NCBI GenBank assembly: GCA_016707605.1
Contig: JADJHJ010000015.1
Coordinates: 179,550 to 243,549, forward strand
Direction: 5' to 3'
Length of the DNA stretch: 64,000 bases
DNA from: Candidatus Promineofilum glycogenicum
Lineage (GTDB): Bacteria; Chloroflexota; Anaerolineae; Promineifilales; Promineifilaceae
Made by a program: the position numbers and the translations under genes
Shown: positions 1-7,646 of the stretch, piece after piece
Layout of the letters: the number at the start of each line of letters is the position of its first letter
Numbering within the stretch: position 1 is the first letter of the stretch
Notes under the pieces: model-generated
What the model was told of the DNA's origin: nothing
Databases searched by the model: none
What the model saw: only the letters and a program-made list of their open reading frames with translations

Positions 1-1961
1 TCGGCGACATCAATTTCGCCCAGCCACATGGCCATCATCCCGGCTGTGTTCAGAGCCATGCCGTAGGGCACGCCACCCACAGGCTGGGTGGCCTGTATCA
101 GCCGCTCGCTCCAATCACGCCCTTCGCGCATGTAGCCGCGGCGATACCAGAACCAGAGCAGGAAGATACTGATCCAGCCCGCGCCGCCCAGGTCGTGACC
201 CGGCTCCAGACCCCAGGACAGCGCGGCGCGGAAGTTGTCGTGGTCGGCCTCGATGCGCCGCATGAGGGCCAAAGCTTCAGGCGCGTAGAGGGCAGCCCAG
301 TCGGCTGTGGCCCACTGGGCGAAATGCCCGGCGTGAGCGGCGCGTTGGGCGTCCAACTCGCCGGCCCCTGCCAGCTTCTCCAGCGCGTAGTCGCGGATGG
401 TCAGCAGCATGTCGAAGCGCGGCTCGTCGTCGGGCGAGTCCACCTGCCGCAGCAGGCTGTTGCGCAGCAGCGTCTCGACCCCGGCGAACACATCCAGCGC
501 GCCATCGGGGTTGCAGACGGCCTCGGCGCTCTCCAACGTGAAGCCGCCGACAAAGACGCCCAGCCGGGCGAAGAGCGTTTGCTCGTCGGGCGTCAACAGG
601 GTGTAGCTCCAGTCGATGGCGTTGCGCACCGTCTGCTGGCGGGTAGGCAGGTCAGCCGCGCCGCCGACGAGCAGCTTCATGCTCTGGTCGAGCCGCTTGA
701 GGATGGCCGCCGGCGGCAGCAGGCGCACGCGGGCGGCGGCGATCTCCAGCGCCAGCGGCAGCCCGTCGAGCCGGCGGCAGATGCCGGCCACGGCGGCGGC
801 GTTGTCGTCACCCAGGGCGAAGGACGGCCGCGCCGCCTGGGCCTGGCGCACGAAGAAGCGCACCGCCTCGTAGTCGTGCAACTGCGCCGCCGGCAACGCC
901 GCCCGCGCCGGCGGCACGGCCAACGTATCCACCGGGTACTCGCGCTCGCCGCGCAGTTGCAGCGGGATGCGGCTGGTGGCCAGCAGGGCGACGCGACGCG
1001 TGGCCGCCAGCAGCCCGGCGATGATCGGCGCGGCGCTGACGACCTGCTCCAGATTGTCGAGCAGCAGCAAAACCTGCTTGTCGGCCAGATACTCCTTCAG
1101 GTTGTCGAACGCCGGCCGGCCGCCGCCTTCGCGGATGCCCATCGTGTGGGCAATGGTCGAGGCGACGAGGGCCGGGTCGGTGATGGGGGCCAGATCGACG
1201 AAGAAGACGCCGTGGGGAAAGCGCTGGCGCAGGGCGTGGCCCAACTCCAGGCACAGGCGCGTCTTGCCTGTGCCGCCCGGCCCGGTCAGCGTCACCAGGC
1301 GCGCCCCATCGCCGGTCAGCAGGCGGGTCAGGTCGGCCAACTCCTGTTCGCGGCCGATGATCGCCGTCGGCGGCGTGGGCAGATTGCCGGCGAACTCAGC
1401 CGATGATTGCAGTGATGGAAAGTCGTTGGGCAGGTCGGGCAGACAGAGTTGGTAGACCGTCTCCGGGCGGCTCAGCCCCTTCAATGGGTAGGTTCCCAGC
1501 TCGCGCAGGCTCAGCCCGGCGGCCAGATCGTCGCGGGTTAGCTCGGCCGTGGCTTGCGAGAGAAGCGTCTGGCCGCCGTGGGCCAGGCCGCGCACGCGGG
1601 CGCAGCGGTTGACGGCCGAACCATAGTAGTCGCCCGCCCGCCAGTCGGCCGCGCCGGTGTGGACGCCGATGCGCACGCGCAACTCAAACGGGAAGTCGCC
1701 CAGCCCGGCGGCCAGCCCGCGCTGGATGGCCGTTGCGGCGCGGACGGCCGTCGCCGGCTGCTCGAAGACGGCGAAGCGGCTGTCCCCCTCGCCGCGCGGC
1801 CGGACGACCAGCCCGCCGGCGTCGGTCACGGCGGCCTCGATCAGCGCGTCGTGGCCGGCCGTGGCCGCGCCCATCGCCGCCGCGTGGCGTTCCCAGAGAG
1901 CGGTGCTGCCCTCGATGTCGGTCATCAGAAAGGTGACGGTTCCGGTCGGGTAGTCGGTCAC
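1..1961 (-). CDS. Nucleotide-cyclase-domain / NB-ARC ATPase regulator (3' end beyond window)
   Basis: The frame opens at a GTG at 1961, just after AGGGAAG, and runs off the left edge without a stop (653 codons seen). Residues about 5-170 form a class III nucleotide cyclase domain (FLMTDIEGST with Asp15, then GEGDSRFAVF). Residues about 200-480 form an NB-ARC/AAA-type ATPase with Walker A GPGGTGKT at 227-234 and a Walker B LLLLDNLEQ. The rest starts a TPR-like helical region. Proteins of this build are large signalling ATPases of Actinobacteria and Chloroflexota, often ending in TPRs or a DNA-binding domain; that end is not visible here. The cyclase domain may be regulatory rather than catalytic. 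Gene identity is secure at domain level, the ligand is unknown. Confidence 0.85.
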   Translation of the reverse strand, partial: MTDYPTGTVTFLMTDIEGSTALWERHAAAMGAATAGHDALIEAAVTDAGGLVVRPRGEGDSRFAVFEQPATAVRAATAIQRGLAAGLGDFPFELRVRIGVHTGAADWRAGDYYGSAVNRCARVRGLAHGGQTLLSQATAELTRDDLAAGLSLRELGTYPLKGLSRPETVYQLCLPDLPNDFPSLQSSAEFAGNLPTPPTAIIGREQELADLTRLLTGDGARLVTLTGPGGTGKTRLCLELGHALRQRFPHGVFFVDLAPITDPALVASTIAHTMGIREGGGRPAFDNLKEYLADKQVLLLLDNLEQVVSAAPIIAGLLAATRRVALLATSRIPLQLRGEREYPVDTLAVPPARAALPAAQLHDYEAVRFFVRQAQAARPSFALGDDNAAAVAGICRRLDGLPLALEIAAARVRLLPPAAILKRLDQSMKLLVGGAADLPTRQQTVRNAIDWSYTLLTPDEQTLFARLGVFVGGFTLESAEAVCNPDGALDVFAGVETLLRNSLLRQVDSPDDEPRFDMLLTIRDYALEKLAGAGELDAQRAAHAGHFAQWATADWAALYAPEALALMRRIEADHDNFRAALSWGLEPGHDLGGAGWISIFLLWFWYRRGYMREGRDWSERLIQATQPVGGVPYGMALNTAGMMAMWLGEIDVA

Positions 1962-1985
1962 GGGTTACTTCCCTCGCAGAGAAAG

Positions 1986-2058
1986 CAACCGCAGATTCCA
2001 CAGATTTCACAGACTTTGCCGTAAGTAAATCTGTGAAATCTGTGGAATCTGTGGTTTC
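1986..2058. repeat. Palindromic intergenic repeat, CAGATTTCACAGA family
   Basis: Two arms of about 30 nt built from CCACAGATTTCACAGA are inverted around a short loop at about 2017-2026. It lies upstream of the cyclase regulator. The same family recurs near 7538, 58030, 59340 and 63036. Confidence 0.85.
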
Positions 2059-2153
2059 TAAAAGAATCGGATCAATCCATGACTTTATTATACTTAAGAA
2101 TGGGCCACAATCGCGCTCAATGGCTGTTCAATGGCTGTTCAATCTTGTAGCGC

Positions 2154-2220
2154 TTGTAGCGCGGGATGGTATCCCGCGTTCGGCACGGCCCAAAACGCGG
2201 GATACCATCCCGCGCTACAA
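2154..2220. repeat. Palindromic repeat, GCGGGATGGTATCCCGC family
   Basis: Each arm is itself a palindrome (GCGGGATGGTATCCCGC), and the two arms are inverted relative to each other with ends TTGTAGCGC and GCGCTACAA. The right end runs into TACAAT, a possible -10 box for the next gene. Related elements with a different inner text lie at 13447 and 50390. Confidence 0.85.
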
Positions 2221-2221
2221 T
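2216..2221 (+). promoter_or_regulatory. Putative -10 box TACAAT at the edge of a repeat
   Basis: TACAAT is formed by the last bases of the palindromic repeat plus one flanking base. It lies 25 nt before the VOC start codon, which leaves room for the GGAGG at 2235-2239. No good -35 is visible. Confidence 0.35.
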
Positions 2222-2246
2222 AACCGCGGCTAACGGAGGTTTTATT

Positions 2247-2651
2247 ATGCAGGTCACACGCATCTTCGAGACGGTCATCTACGCCGGCGACCTGGCGGCG
2301 GCCGAGCGCTTCTACCATGACGTGTTGGGATTGGCGGTCTACAGCCGGTCGGAGACGGTGGTTTCCTTCCGGTTGGCCGGTGGCGTGCTGCTGGTCTTCG
2401 ACCCGGAGCGGGCCATCCAGCCCAACCGCGGCGTGCCCAGCCACGGAGCCAAGGGGCCGGGCCATCTGGCCTTCGCCGCCGCGCCGCCGTCGCTGGAGCA
2501 TTGGCGCGCCCATCTGGCGGCCCACGACGTGGTCGTCGAGATGGAGGTCAACTGGGAACAGGGCGGCACGTCGCTCTACTTCCGCGATCCGGCCGGCAAC
2601 AGCATCGAGCTGGCCCCGCCGACGTTGTGGGGTGGAGGGTGGGAATTCTAG
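2247..2651 (+). CDS. VOC (glyoxalase/bleomycin-resistance) family protein
   Basis: This 134-residue protein has the paired beta-alpha-beta-beta-beta layout of the vicinal oxygen chelate fold. An N-terminal half starts TRIFETVIYAGDLAAAERFY, and the C-terminal half ends LYFRDPAGNSIELAPP, where the Glu is the usual last metal ligand. The start at ATG 2247 is set by GGAGG eight bases upstream; an upstream in-frame start would translate the repeat. VOC proteins include glyoxalases, dioxygenases and resistance proteins, and the substrate cannot be told from sequence. The gene stands alone between two repeats. Confidence 0.85.
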   Translation: MQVTRIFETVIYAGDLAAAERFYHDVLGLAVYSRSETVVSFRLAGGVLLVFDPERAIQPNRGVPSHGAKGPGHLAFAAAPPSLEHWRAHLAAHDVVVEMEVNWEQGGTSLYFRDPAGNSIELAPPTLWGGGWEF

Positions 2652-2661
2652 TCGACCGAGG

Positions 2662-2743
2662 AATTAACGCAAGGGCGCAAAGACACAGAGGCGCAAAGAA
2701 GAACAGCGAAACCCCTTTGCGTCTTCGCGTCTTTGCGTTGAAT
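2662..2743. repeat. Palindromic repeat, CGCAAAGACGCAAAG family
   Basis: The left arm (AACGCAAGGGCGCAAAGAC) and right arm (GTCTTCGCGTCTTTGCGTT) are inverted. It sits between the convergent VOC and cytochrome genes. This is the most frequent family here, with further copies near 10557, 14264, 18183, 18962, 33621, 57945 and 60182. Confidence 0.85.
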
Positions 2744-2749
2744 AGATGT

Positions 2750-3169
2750 CTACGGCGCGTCGTTCGTCTGCAAGAAAGCCAGCAGCGCCTCAATCTCCTC
2801 GTCGCTCAGGCGCAGATTGGGCATCTGTGTGTCCGGGCGGACGGCCGCCGGGTCGCGCAGCCATTGGCGAACAAAGGCCGGATCGGGCCGGTAGTGAGTC
2901 AGGTCGGGCGCGCCGACGGCCTCACCCAGATCGAGGTCGGCCGCGGCGCGGGTTTCGACGCGGCTAATGGCCAGGCCCGCGTGTTGGTGGCACGACGTGC
3001 AGCCCTTGGCCTGGAACAGCGCCCGGCCCAGTTCGGCCGGAGCCAGAGCCGGCGCGGCCGTCGCGGCGGGCAGGGTCGCGACAGCCGCGCCGGTCGGCCG
3101 CCGGGCGACGAACGATAGAGCCAGCAGAAGCAGGGCCACAACCAGCAGCGCCGCCGGCAACCGGTTCAT
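2750..3169 (-). CDS. Membrane-anchored c-type cytochrome
   Basis: A 139-residue protein with an N-terminal hydrophobic anchor (about 5-22), an Ala/Pro-rich spacer and one haem c domain. The haem site CTSCH is at 57-61 and the likely axial Met is M117 in TQMPNL. The C-terminal DEEIEALLAFLQT helix is typical of small class I cytochromes. It should carry electrons outside the membrane. The start is three bases after the stop of the upstream gene at 3173, so the two are probably co-transcribed. The redox partner is not evident. Confidence 0.85.
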   Translation of the reverse strand: MNRLPAALLVVALLLLALSFVARRPTGAAVATLPAATAAPALAPAELGRALFQAKGCTSCHQHAGLAISRVETRAAADLDLGEAVGAPDLTHYRPDPAFVRQWLRDPAAVRPDTQMPNLRLSDEEIEALLAFLQTNDAP

Positions 3170-3172
3170 CGT

Positions 3173-3745
3173 CTACGACTCCACTTGAGCCTGCGCCTTG
3201 ACGGCGGCGCGCTTGCGGGCCTGGAGCAGGGCCACCACGACGGCCAGCCCAGCCACGCCAACCGCGCCCCAGCGCAAGCCATCGGCGACTGGCAGCCCCG
3301 GCGCGGCGGCCAGCGCGGTTGATGATTCAGCAACGCCGGTTGTCTGCGGCGCGGCGGCCGGCAACACAGTCAGCGGCTCAAACGCCGTCTCGCCCGCCAA
3401 TGGGTTGGGCAGAATCGTCCACGTCCACTCCCCCTCAACCGGAAACGTCACCTCGGCGATGAAGTGGCCGACTTCCTCCGTCGGCGTGCCGATGACCTCC
3501 ACCCGTCGCCCGGCGTCCAGGTTGCGGGCCACCAGCAGCGGCTCGACGGGTGTGCCGTCTTCGAAGCCGTGCACCGGCGTCCGGCCGTGTTGTAGCACGG
3601 TGAAACCGACCGTCCACGGCTCGCCGGCGCGAACCTCGCCCGGCGGCGCGTCGAGGGTGACGACCGCCCAGCCGCCGGCCAGCGCGGCCGAGGCCACGGC
3701 CAGCAGCAGAACCAGACTCAACAGAAGACCGATCTTGCGTTTCAT
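3173..3745 (-). CDS. Secreted beta-sandwich protein with C-terminal membrane anchor (FixH/YtkA-like)
   Basis: A 190-residue protein with a signal peptide (MKRKIGLLLSLVLLLAVASA), an extracytoplasmic domain at about 25-125 and a C-terminal membrane helix at about 158-175 followed by a basic tail. The middle domain (APPGEVRAGEPWTVGFTVLQ, then VTFPVEGEWTWTI) resembles YtkA/FixH-type or copper-associated Ig-like domains; this is a loose match from memory. GAAGGAG precedes the ATG. The neighbouring cytochrome suggests a role in periplasmic electron transfer or metal handling, which is an inference. Confidence 0.7.
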   Translation of the reverse strand: MKRKIGLLLSLVLLLAVASAALAGGWAVVTLDAPPGEVRAGEPWTVGFTVLQHGRTPVHGFEDGTPVEPLLVARNLDAGRRVEVIGTPTEEVGHFIAEVTFPVEGEWTWTILPNPLAGETAFEPLTVLPAAAPQTTGVAESSTALAAAPGLPVADGLRWGAVGVAGLAVVVALLQARKRAAVKAQAQVES

Positions 3746-3883
3746 CCCATTTCTCCTTCAAGGAATTGGCGGCCCGGCTGACTGCGCTTGGGAATCTGTG
3801 TCATCGGTGAAATCTGTGGTTCCCTTTCCGCCGCCCGGTTTAGCCATAGTACACCGCCCGCGGTGGGGAGGTTCCCAATCGGC

Positions 3884-4699
3884 CTACTCCCCCACCGATT
3901 CGGCGACGGCCACCGCCTCCTCCAGCGTCACGTCCCCCTCCAGCCGGAAGGTGAAGCCGTCGCCCGTCCAGATCAGCACATTGGACGTGATGGGAATCGC
4001 GTTCGGTTGCCAGTCGCCGAAGAGCAGCAGCGTGTGCGGCCCCGGCAGCCATATGGCGGTCGCGCCGTTCACCGTTGTCTCCTCTATACTTCCCTCACCG
4101 ATTATCTTGCGGGCGAACTCGGCCACGCCGATCTGCGTCAACGACAGGGGCGCGCCGTCCGGCCCACGCCAGACCAGAGTGACGGCCGGCAAGTCCACGT
4201 CGCGGTGCAGATAGACCTCGTCCGGCTCGCCCAGCGCGGCGGGCAGGCGTGGCGCGAAGCCCAGCCGGCGCGCGGCCTCGGCCGCCGTCGTCGGCTGGCC
4301 CAGATCGATGAGCGACAGAGAGTGGCCGGCCGTGCCCAGCTCATTGGGGGTGGGTGAGGTGACGGGTAGGGCCGTCGGCGGCGCGGCCGTGGGCGCGGCC
4401 TCGTCGACGAAGATCTCGATGGCCCCCACACGGGCGAAGAAGGCCAGGACGGCCGCCCGCGTCCGCGGCGCGGCCAGCAGGGCGGCGGCAAAGGCGACCA
4501 GGAGGAGCGCCCAGGCCAGCCGACGGCCGACCGCCGACGGCCGACCGCCGACTCTCCTTGCGGCGGCGGTCGGTGGTCGGCCGTCGGTCGTCGGCTGGCG
4601 GCGCACGGCGTCGGCCAGCGGTGGCGTCGGCGGATAGTCGAAGCGCCGCGCCACTTGCTCCAGGGATCGCTCCCAACGGGTGTCGTGTGTCTGTTCCAT
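3884..4699 (-). CDS. Putative anti-sigma factor, single-pass membrane protein
   Basis: A 271-residue protein whose start lies one base after the stop of the ECF sigma gene, with GGGGAGCG as ribosome site. It has a cytoplasmic N-terminus of about 60 residues, one membrane helix (LAWALLLVAFAAALLAA), a Pro/Thr-rich linker and an extracytoplasmic domain ending ESVGE that resembles DUF4367 sensor domains. The layout and coupling to a sigma factor make it the likely anti-sigma partner. No zinc HxxxCxxC motif is visible. An inverted repeat (4516-4600) lies inside the coding frame just before the membrane helix and encodes Arg/Gly/Pro-rich sequence. Confidence 0.75.
   Translation of the reverse strand: MEQTHDTRWERSLEQVARRFDYPPTPPLADAVRRQPTTDGRPPTAAARRVGGRPSAVGRRLAWALLLVAFAAALLAAPRTRAAVLAFFARVGAIEIFVDEAAPTAAPPTALPVTSPTPNELGTAGHSLSLIDLGQPTTAAEAARRLGFAPRLPAALGEPDEVYLHRDVDLPAVTLVWRGPDGAPLSLTQIGVAEFARKIIGEGSIEETTVNGATAIWLPGPHTLLLFGDWQPNAIPITSNVLIWTGDGFTFRLEGDVTLEEAVAVAESVGE
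4516..4600. repeat. Inverted repeat inside the anti-sigma coding frame
   Basis: Left arm GCCAGCCGACGGCCGACC and following GCCGAC units face right arm GGTCGGCCGTCGG...GTCGGCTGGC. It keeps the reading frame open and codes for the juxtamembrane segment. This looks like another palindromic family inserted in a gene. Confidence 0.7.
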
Positions 4700-4700
4700 C

Positions 4701-5315
4701 TCAATCGCTCCCCAGCGCCTCACCTAGGTCGGGAAAGTCGGCGTCGATGACGGCGCGCAGTTGGGCCAGCGCCCGGCTGTGGCGCGACTTGGCCGTGCCG
4801 GGCGGGATGTCCAGCGCCGCGGCCGTCTCCGCTTCCGACAGGCCCAGGAAGTAGCGCAGGTAGACCACGTCGCGGGCGTCGGGCCGCAGCCGTTCGACCG
4901 CCTGGCGCAAGCGGCGGGCGTCGCTGGCCGGCGTGCCGTCGGGCGGCGGGTCGTGGTGGCGCGGCTCAGTCAGGAAGGCACGCTGCACGGCGGCCCAGGC
5001 GCGCCCCAACCCCCGCCGCCGGTTGCGGGCCAGATTGGCGGCGATGCTCAGCAGCCAGGGGCGCAGCGGCCGGGCCTCGTCGAAGCGCGCCAGGGCCAGA
5101 TAGGCGCGGACGAACGCCTCCTGCGCGGCGTCTTCGGCCTCGGCGGCGTCGCCCAGGATCAGGTAGGCCAGGCGGAAGACCGGCTCCTGATGGCGGCCGA
5201 CCAGCGCCTCCCAGGCAGCCTCGTCCCGCCGGCGGGCGCGCCGGACCAGCTCGGCCTCCGCCGGGTCAGCCGTGGGCCGTTCGCCGGGGGCGTCGGCCGC
5301 GTCCATCAAGCTCAT
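4701..5315 (-). CDS. ECF-type RNA polymerase sigma factor
   Basis: A 204-residue sigma-70 family protein. Region 2 spans about 25-100 (AEDAAQEAFVRAYLALARF, then RPWLLSIAANLARNRRR), and region 4 about 130-190 (VVYLRYFLGLSEAETAAAL followed by the recognition helix TAKSRHSRALAQLR). The length is normal for the family. The anti-sigma gene follows directly. A TATAGT box 7 nt upstream of the start suggests a leaderless transcript; the divergent GNAT gene starts 38 bp away. Autoregulation is likely by analogy only. Confidence 0.9.
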   Translation of the reverse strand: MSLMDAADAPGERPTADPAEAELVRRARRRDEAAWEALVGRHQEPVFRLAYLILGDAAEAEDAAQEAFVRAYLALARFDEARPLRPWLLSIAANLARNRRRGLGRAWAAVQRAFLTEPRHHDPPPDGTPASDARRLRQAVERLRPDARDVVYLRYFLGLSEAETAAALDIPPGTAKSRHSRALAQLRAVIDADFPDLGEALGSD

Positions 5316-5322
5316 TCATACC

Positions 5323-5328
5323 ACTATA
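5323..5328 (-). promoter_or_regulatory. -10 box TATAGT, leaderless spacing to ECF sigma gene
   Basis: Read on the minus strand, TATAGT ends 7 nt before the ATG at 5315. Transcription would start at or next to the start codon. It is back to back with the box at 5341-5346. Confidence 0.5.
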
Positions 5329-5340
5329 CACCGCGGCTGG

Positions 5341-5346
5341 TAGAAT
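5341..5346 (+). promoter_or_regulatory. -10 box TAGAAT, leaderless spacing to GNAT gene
   Basis: TAGAAT ends 7 nt before ATG 5354, and no Shine-Dalgarno sequence is present. The promoter shares the 38-bp gap with the divergent sigma gene. Confidence 0.5.
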
Positions 5347-5353
5347 GGTTCCC

Positions 5354-5761
5354 ATGAATCTGGAAATATCAACTGATCCCCAGCGGCTGGACATTGACCT
5401 GATCCATCGCTGCCTATCGGAGAGCGCCTACTGGGCCATCGGCCGCCCCCGCGAGGTGGTGCAGCGTTCCTTCGACAACTCGTTGTGCTTCGGCGCTTAT
5501 ATCGACGGGCAGCCAGCCGGCTTCGCCCGCGTCGTCACCGACTACGCCACCTTTGGCTGGCTGGCCGACGTGTTTGTGCTGGAGGCGTATCGCGGGCAGG
5601 GGGTGGGCAAGGCGCTGGTGCAGGCGGTGCAGGCCCATCCCGATCTACAGGCGGTGCGCCTGCTGCTGGCGACGAAGGACGCCCACGGGCTATACGTGCA
5701 GTACGGCTTCGAGCCGGTGGCCCCCGATCGTTATATGCAGCGCCCGAAGCTGACCCCCTAG
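5354..5761 (+). CDS. GNAT family N-acetyltransferase
   Basis: A 135-residue acetyltransferase. The acetyl-CoA loop is EAYRGQGVGKALV (Q/RxxGxG/A type), followed by LLLATKDAHGLYVQYGFEPV, the usual beta5-helix end of the fold. I chose ATG 5354 over ATG 5345 because of the TAGAAT box 7 nt before it; the longer version adds only MVP. The stop codon overlaps the stop of the convergent sigma-like gene within a CTAG. The acceptor substrate is unknown. Confidence 0.85.
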   Translation: MNLEISTDPQRLDIDLIHRCLSESAYWAIGRPREVVQRSFDNSLCFGAYIDGQPAGFARVVTDYATFGWLADVFVLEAYRGQGVGKALVQAVQAHPDLQAVRLLLATKDAHGLYVQYGFEPVAPDRYMQRPKLTP

Positions 5762-6036
5762 CCGCCCAGTGGGAAGGCGACGCGCCCACGGGCCAACTGC
5801 CGCGCGCCGAGCATCAGGTGGTGGCGGACGCGGCCGCCGGCGGCGATCTCGCCGCGCCAGACCGACCAGAAGAGTTGCTCCACCACGGCCTCGGCCGCGG
5901 CGCGTTGGCCGGTCACCAGGGTGGCCACGGCCATGACCGCCGCGGCGTAGCGGTCGTAGAGCGCGGCCAGCGCCGCCCGGTCGCAACGGCCGATGCGCTC
6001 CAGCAGCGCCTCGTCGCTCATCTGATCATAGGGCAT
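5758..6036 (-). CDS. Sigma-70 region 2-like small protein
   Basis: A protein of about 92 residues (MPYDQMSDEALLERIGRCDR, then ALAALYDRYAAAVMAVATLV and VVEQLFWSVW) resembles ECF sigma region 2 only. Region 4, the -35 binding part, is absent. In normal ECF factors region 2 is followed by about 90 further residues, so this is either a truncated relic or a stand-alone core-binding module. The ATG at 6036 is preceded by TATCCT at 6 nt; a GTG at 6042 is an alternative. Its stop and that of the GNAT gene share the same CTAG. Confidence 0.6.
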   Translation of the reverse strand: MPYDQMSDEALLERIGRCDRAALAALYDRYAAAVMAVATLVTGQRAAAEAVVEQLFWSVWRGEIAAGGRVRHHLMLGARQLARGRVAFPLGG

Positions 6037-6102
6037 GGTCACAGGATAGCGCCAGTCGCCGCCCGTCTCCAGACCATCTACTGTTCAATTGCTGCCCATT
6101 CA

Positions 6103-6210
6103 GGAAGAGCGACGCGGAGAGAAGCGGGGAAGAGAAAAGAGAGGGGCTAGGCCCCTCTCTGTCTTCCTCTGCGTTTCTCCGCGCTTCTCCGTGTTTCTTC
6201 GCGTCGCTCT
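6103..6210. repeat. Palindromic repeat with GAAGAGCGACGCGGAG arms
   Basis: Arms begin GAAGAGCGACGCGGAGA and end TTCGCGTCGCTCTT, around a central AGAGGGGCTAGGCCCCTCT hairpin. It abuts the stop codon of the glycosylase gene. Confidence 0.85.
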
Positions 6211-6845
6211 TACTGCTTGCGGCCGCTGCCTTTGGAGACGTAGTGGTTGCCCGCCACCCAGAAGCGCCACGGCAACGATAGCCACGGCTCCGGCGTGGTG
6301 TTCAGGCCGACGCGCGGGCCGGTGCGCACGCGGTCGTCGGGCACGCTCTCGTCCGGCTCGATCCACAGGCCGCCGCCGGTCGTGGTCATGTCGGTGGTGT
6401 TCATGTCGCCGGTGATGCCGAAGGCCAGCACCAGCTTGGCCGGGCCGCTGGTCCACTCCAGCGGCGGCCGGTCGGGGCGGCGGGCGGCCATCTCGTCCAG
6501 CCCCTCCAGCGGCTCGACGGCGCGGATGAGCACCGCCGCCGGGTCGCCCTCCGGCTCGGTGACGATGTTGAGCATCCAGTAGTTGCCGTAGGTGAAGTAG
6601 ATGTAGGCCCGGCCGGGCGGGCCATACATGGGCGCGTTGCGCTTGGTGGGCTTGCGCCGGCCGTGGGAGGCCAGGTCGTCGAGGCCGGTGTAGGCCTCCG
6701 TCTCGACGATGCGGCCGGACAGGCGCGCCCCGCCCGGCAAGACGCGCACCAGCCGCGCCCCCAGCAGCCGGCGGGCGACGGTCAGGGTGGGCTGGGCGTA
6801 GAAGGAGGGGGGCAGGGGTGTGGGCACGCGATCACTGGTCGCCAT
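6210..6845 (-). CDS. mpg: 3-methyladenine DNA glycosylase (AAG/MPG family)
   Basis: A 211-residue member of the Aag/Mpg base-excision repair family, which removes alkylated purines from DNA. Diagnostic stretches are VARRLLGARLVRVLPGG, GRIVETEAYTG, with the catalytic Glu in ETEAY, DLASHGRRKPTKRNAPMYGP and AYIYFTYGNYWMLNIV. The length is normal. The start lies 6 bp after the stop of the F420 oxidoreductase gene, so both are probably on one transcript. The last codons sit next to the palindromic repeat, which supplies the stop codon context. Confidence 0.93.
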   Translation of the reverse strand: MATSDRVPTPLPPSFYAQPTLTVARRLLGARLVRVLPGGARLSGRIVETEAYTGLDDLASHGRRKPTKRNAPMYGPPGRAYIYFTYGNYWMLNIVTEPEGDPAAVLIRAVEPLEGLDEMAARRPDRPPLEWTSGPAKLVLAFGITGDMNTTDMTTTGGGLWIEPDESVPDDRVRTGPRVGLNTTPEPWLSLPWRFWVAGNHYVSKGSGRKQ

Positions 6846-6851
6846 GCCCGC

Positions 6852-7508
6852 CTACTCGGCCGGCAGGCCGGTGATGCGAATGCCCGCGCCGCTGATCTTG
6901 TGGCGGACGTTGATGCCCAGCAGCACGGCCGTCAACCCCTCGGCCACGACGGCATTGGCCAGCGCGCCGGCGTTGATGCCGCGCATCCCGGCGTCGCGGC
7001 ACAGCCCGGCGACCACGTCCTTGTCGGCCGCCTTCTCGCCGCAGATGAGCACGTCGCAGTCGAGTTCGTGCTCCAGGTCGCGCAGATGGACGGCGGAGAT
7101 GTTCTGGAAGGCGGCCACGACGGTCACGCCGCGGCCGAGTTGCTGCTGCGCCTCTTCGGCCGCCGACAGGCCGCTGGGCAGCCGCACGGCGCGCGCCTTG
7201 GGCTGGCCCAGCGGGGCGACGACGGTGATGACCAGCTTGCCCTGCAACACGGCGCGCACGTCGGTCAGCGTGGCCTGCTGCGCCTCATAGGGCACGGATA
7301 GGACGACGATCTCGGCCTCGTCGGCGGCGGTCACGTTGTCGCAGCCGCGGATGACGCCGCTGGGCAGCGCCGCCTGAAGCTCGGCCGCCGCCTGAATTCC
7401 CTTCTCGTCCGACCGTGAGCCGATGATGACCTCGTGCCCCGCCGCCGCCCACCGAAAGCCCAGGCCCGATCCCTCTTTGCCCGTTCCACCCAGTATCGCT
7501 ATTTTCAT
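6852..7508 (-). CDS. npdG: F420-dependent NADP oxidoreductase
   Basis: A 218-residue Rossmann protein. The N-terminus MKIAILGGTGKEGSGLGFRW has the NADP loop GGTGKEGSGLG; further family marks are VIIGSRSDEKG, VVLSVPYE, VAAFQNISA and a C-terminal HKISGAGIRITGL. Such enzymes transfer hydride between NADPH and coenzyme F420. The adjacent flavin oxidoreductase at 9635 belongs to an F420-using family, so an F420 pool is likely. GAGGAATAGACC precedes the ATG. No F420 biosynthesis gene is in view. Confidence 0.88.
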   Translation of the reverse strand: MKIAILGGTGKEGSGLGFRWAAAGHEVIIGSRSDEKGIQAAAELQAALPSGVIRGCDNVTAADEAEIVVLSVPYEAQQATLTDVRAVLQGKLVITVVAPLGQPKARAVRLPSGLSAAEEAQQQLGRGVTVVAAFQNISAVHLRDLEHELDCDVLICGEKAADKDVVAGLCRDAGMRGINAGALANAVVAEGLTAVLLGINVRHKISGAGIRITGLPAE

Positions 7509-7537
7509 GGTCTATTCCTCACATGGAATAAGAGAGT

Positions 7538-7626
7538 GATCCGCAGATTGGGCAGATTTGGCAGATTATCAGAAACAGAACGTCTCTTCTCTGGTAATCT
7601 GCCAAATCTGCCCAATCTGCGGATCA
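7538..7626. repeat. Palindromic repeat, CCGCAGATTGGGCAGATT family
   Basis: Left arm TGATCCGCAGATTGGGCAGA continues TTTGGCAGATTA and is mirrored by TAATCTGCCAAATCTGCCCA ending at 7626. It lies between co-oriented genes. Confidence 0.88.
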
Positions 7627-7646
7627 TTCATTCTTCAATTAGAACC

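Noticed and set aside
195..1406. Long plus-strand open frame of 403 codons opposite the cyclase/NB-ARC gene
   Set aside because: It is antisense to a protein with clear Walker and cyclase motifs; the amino-acid content is GC-driven (Arg/Gln/Gly/Val-rich) with no domain.
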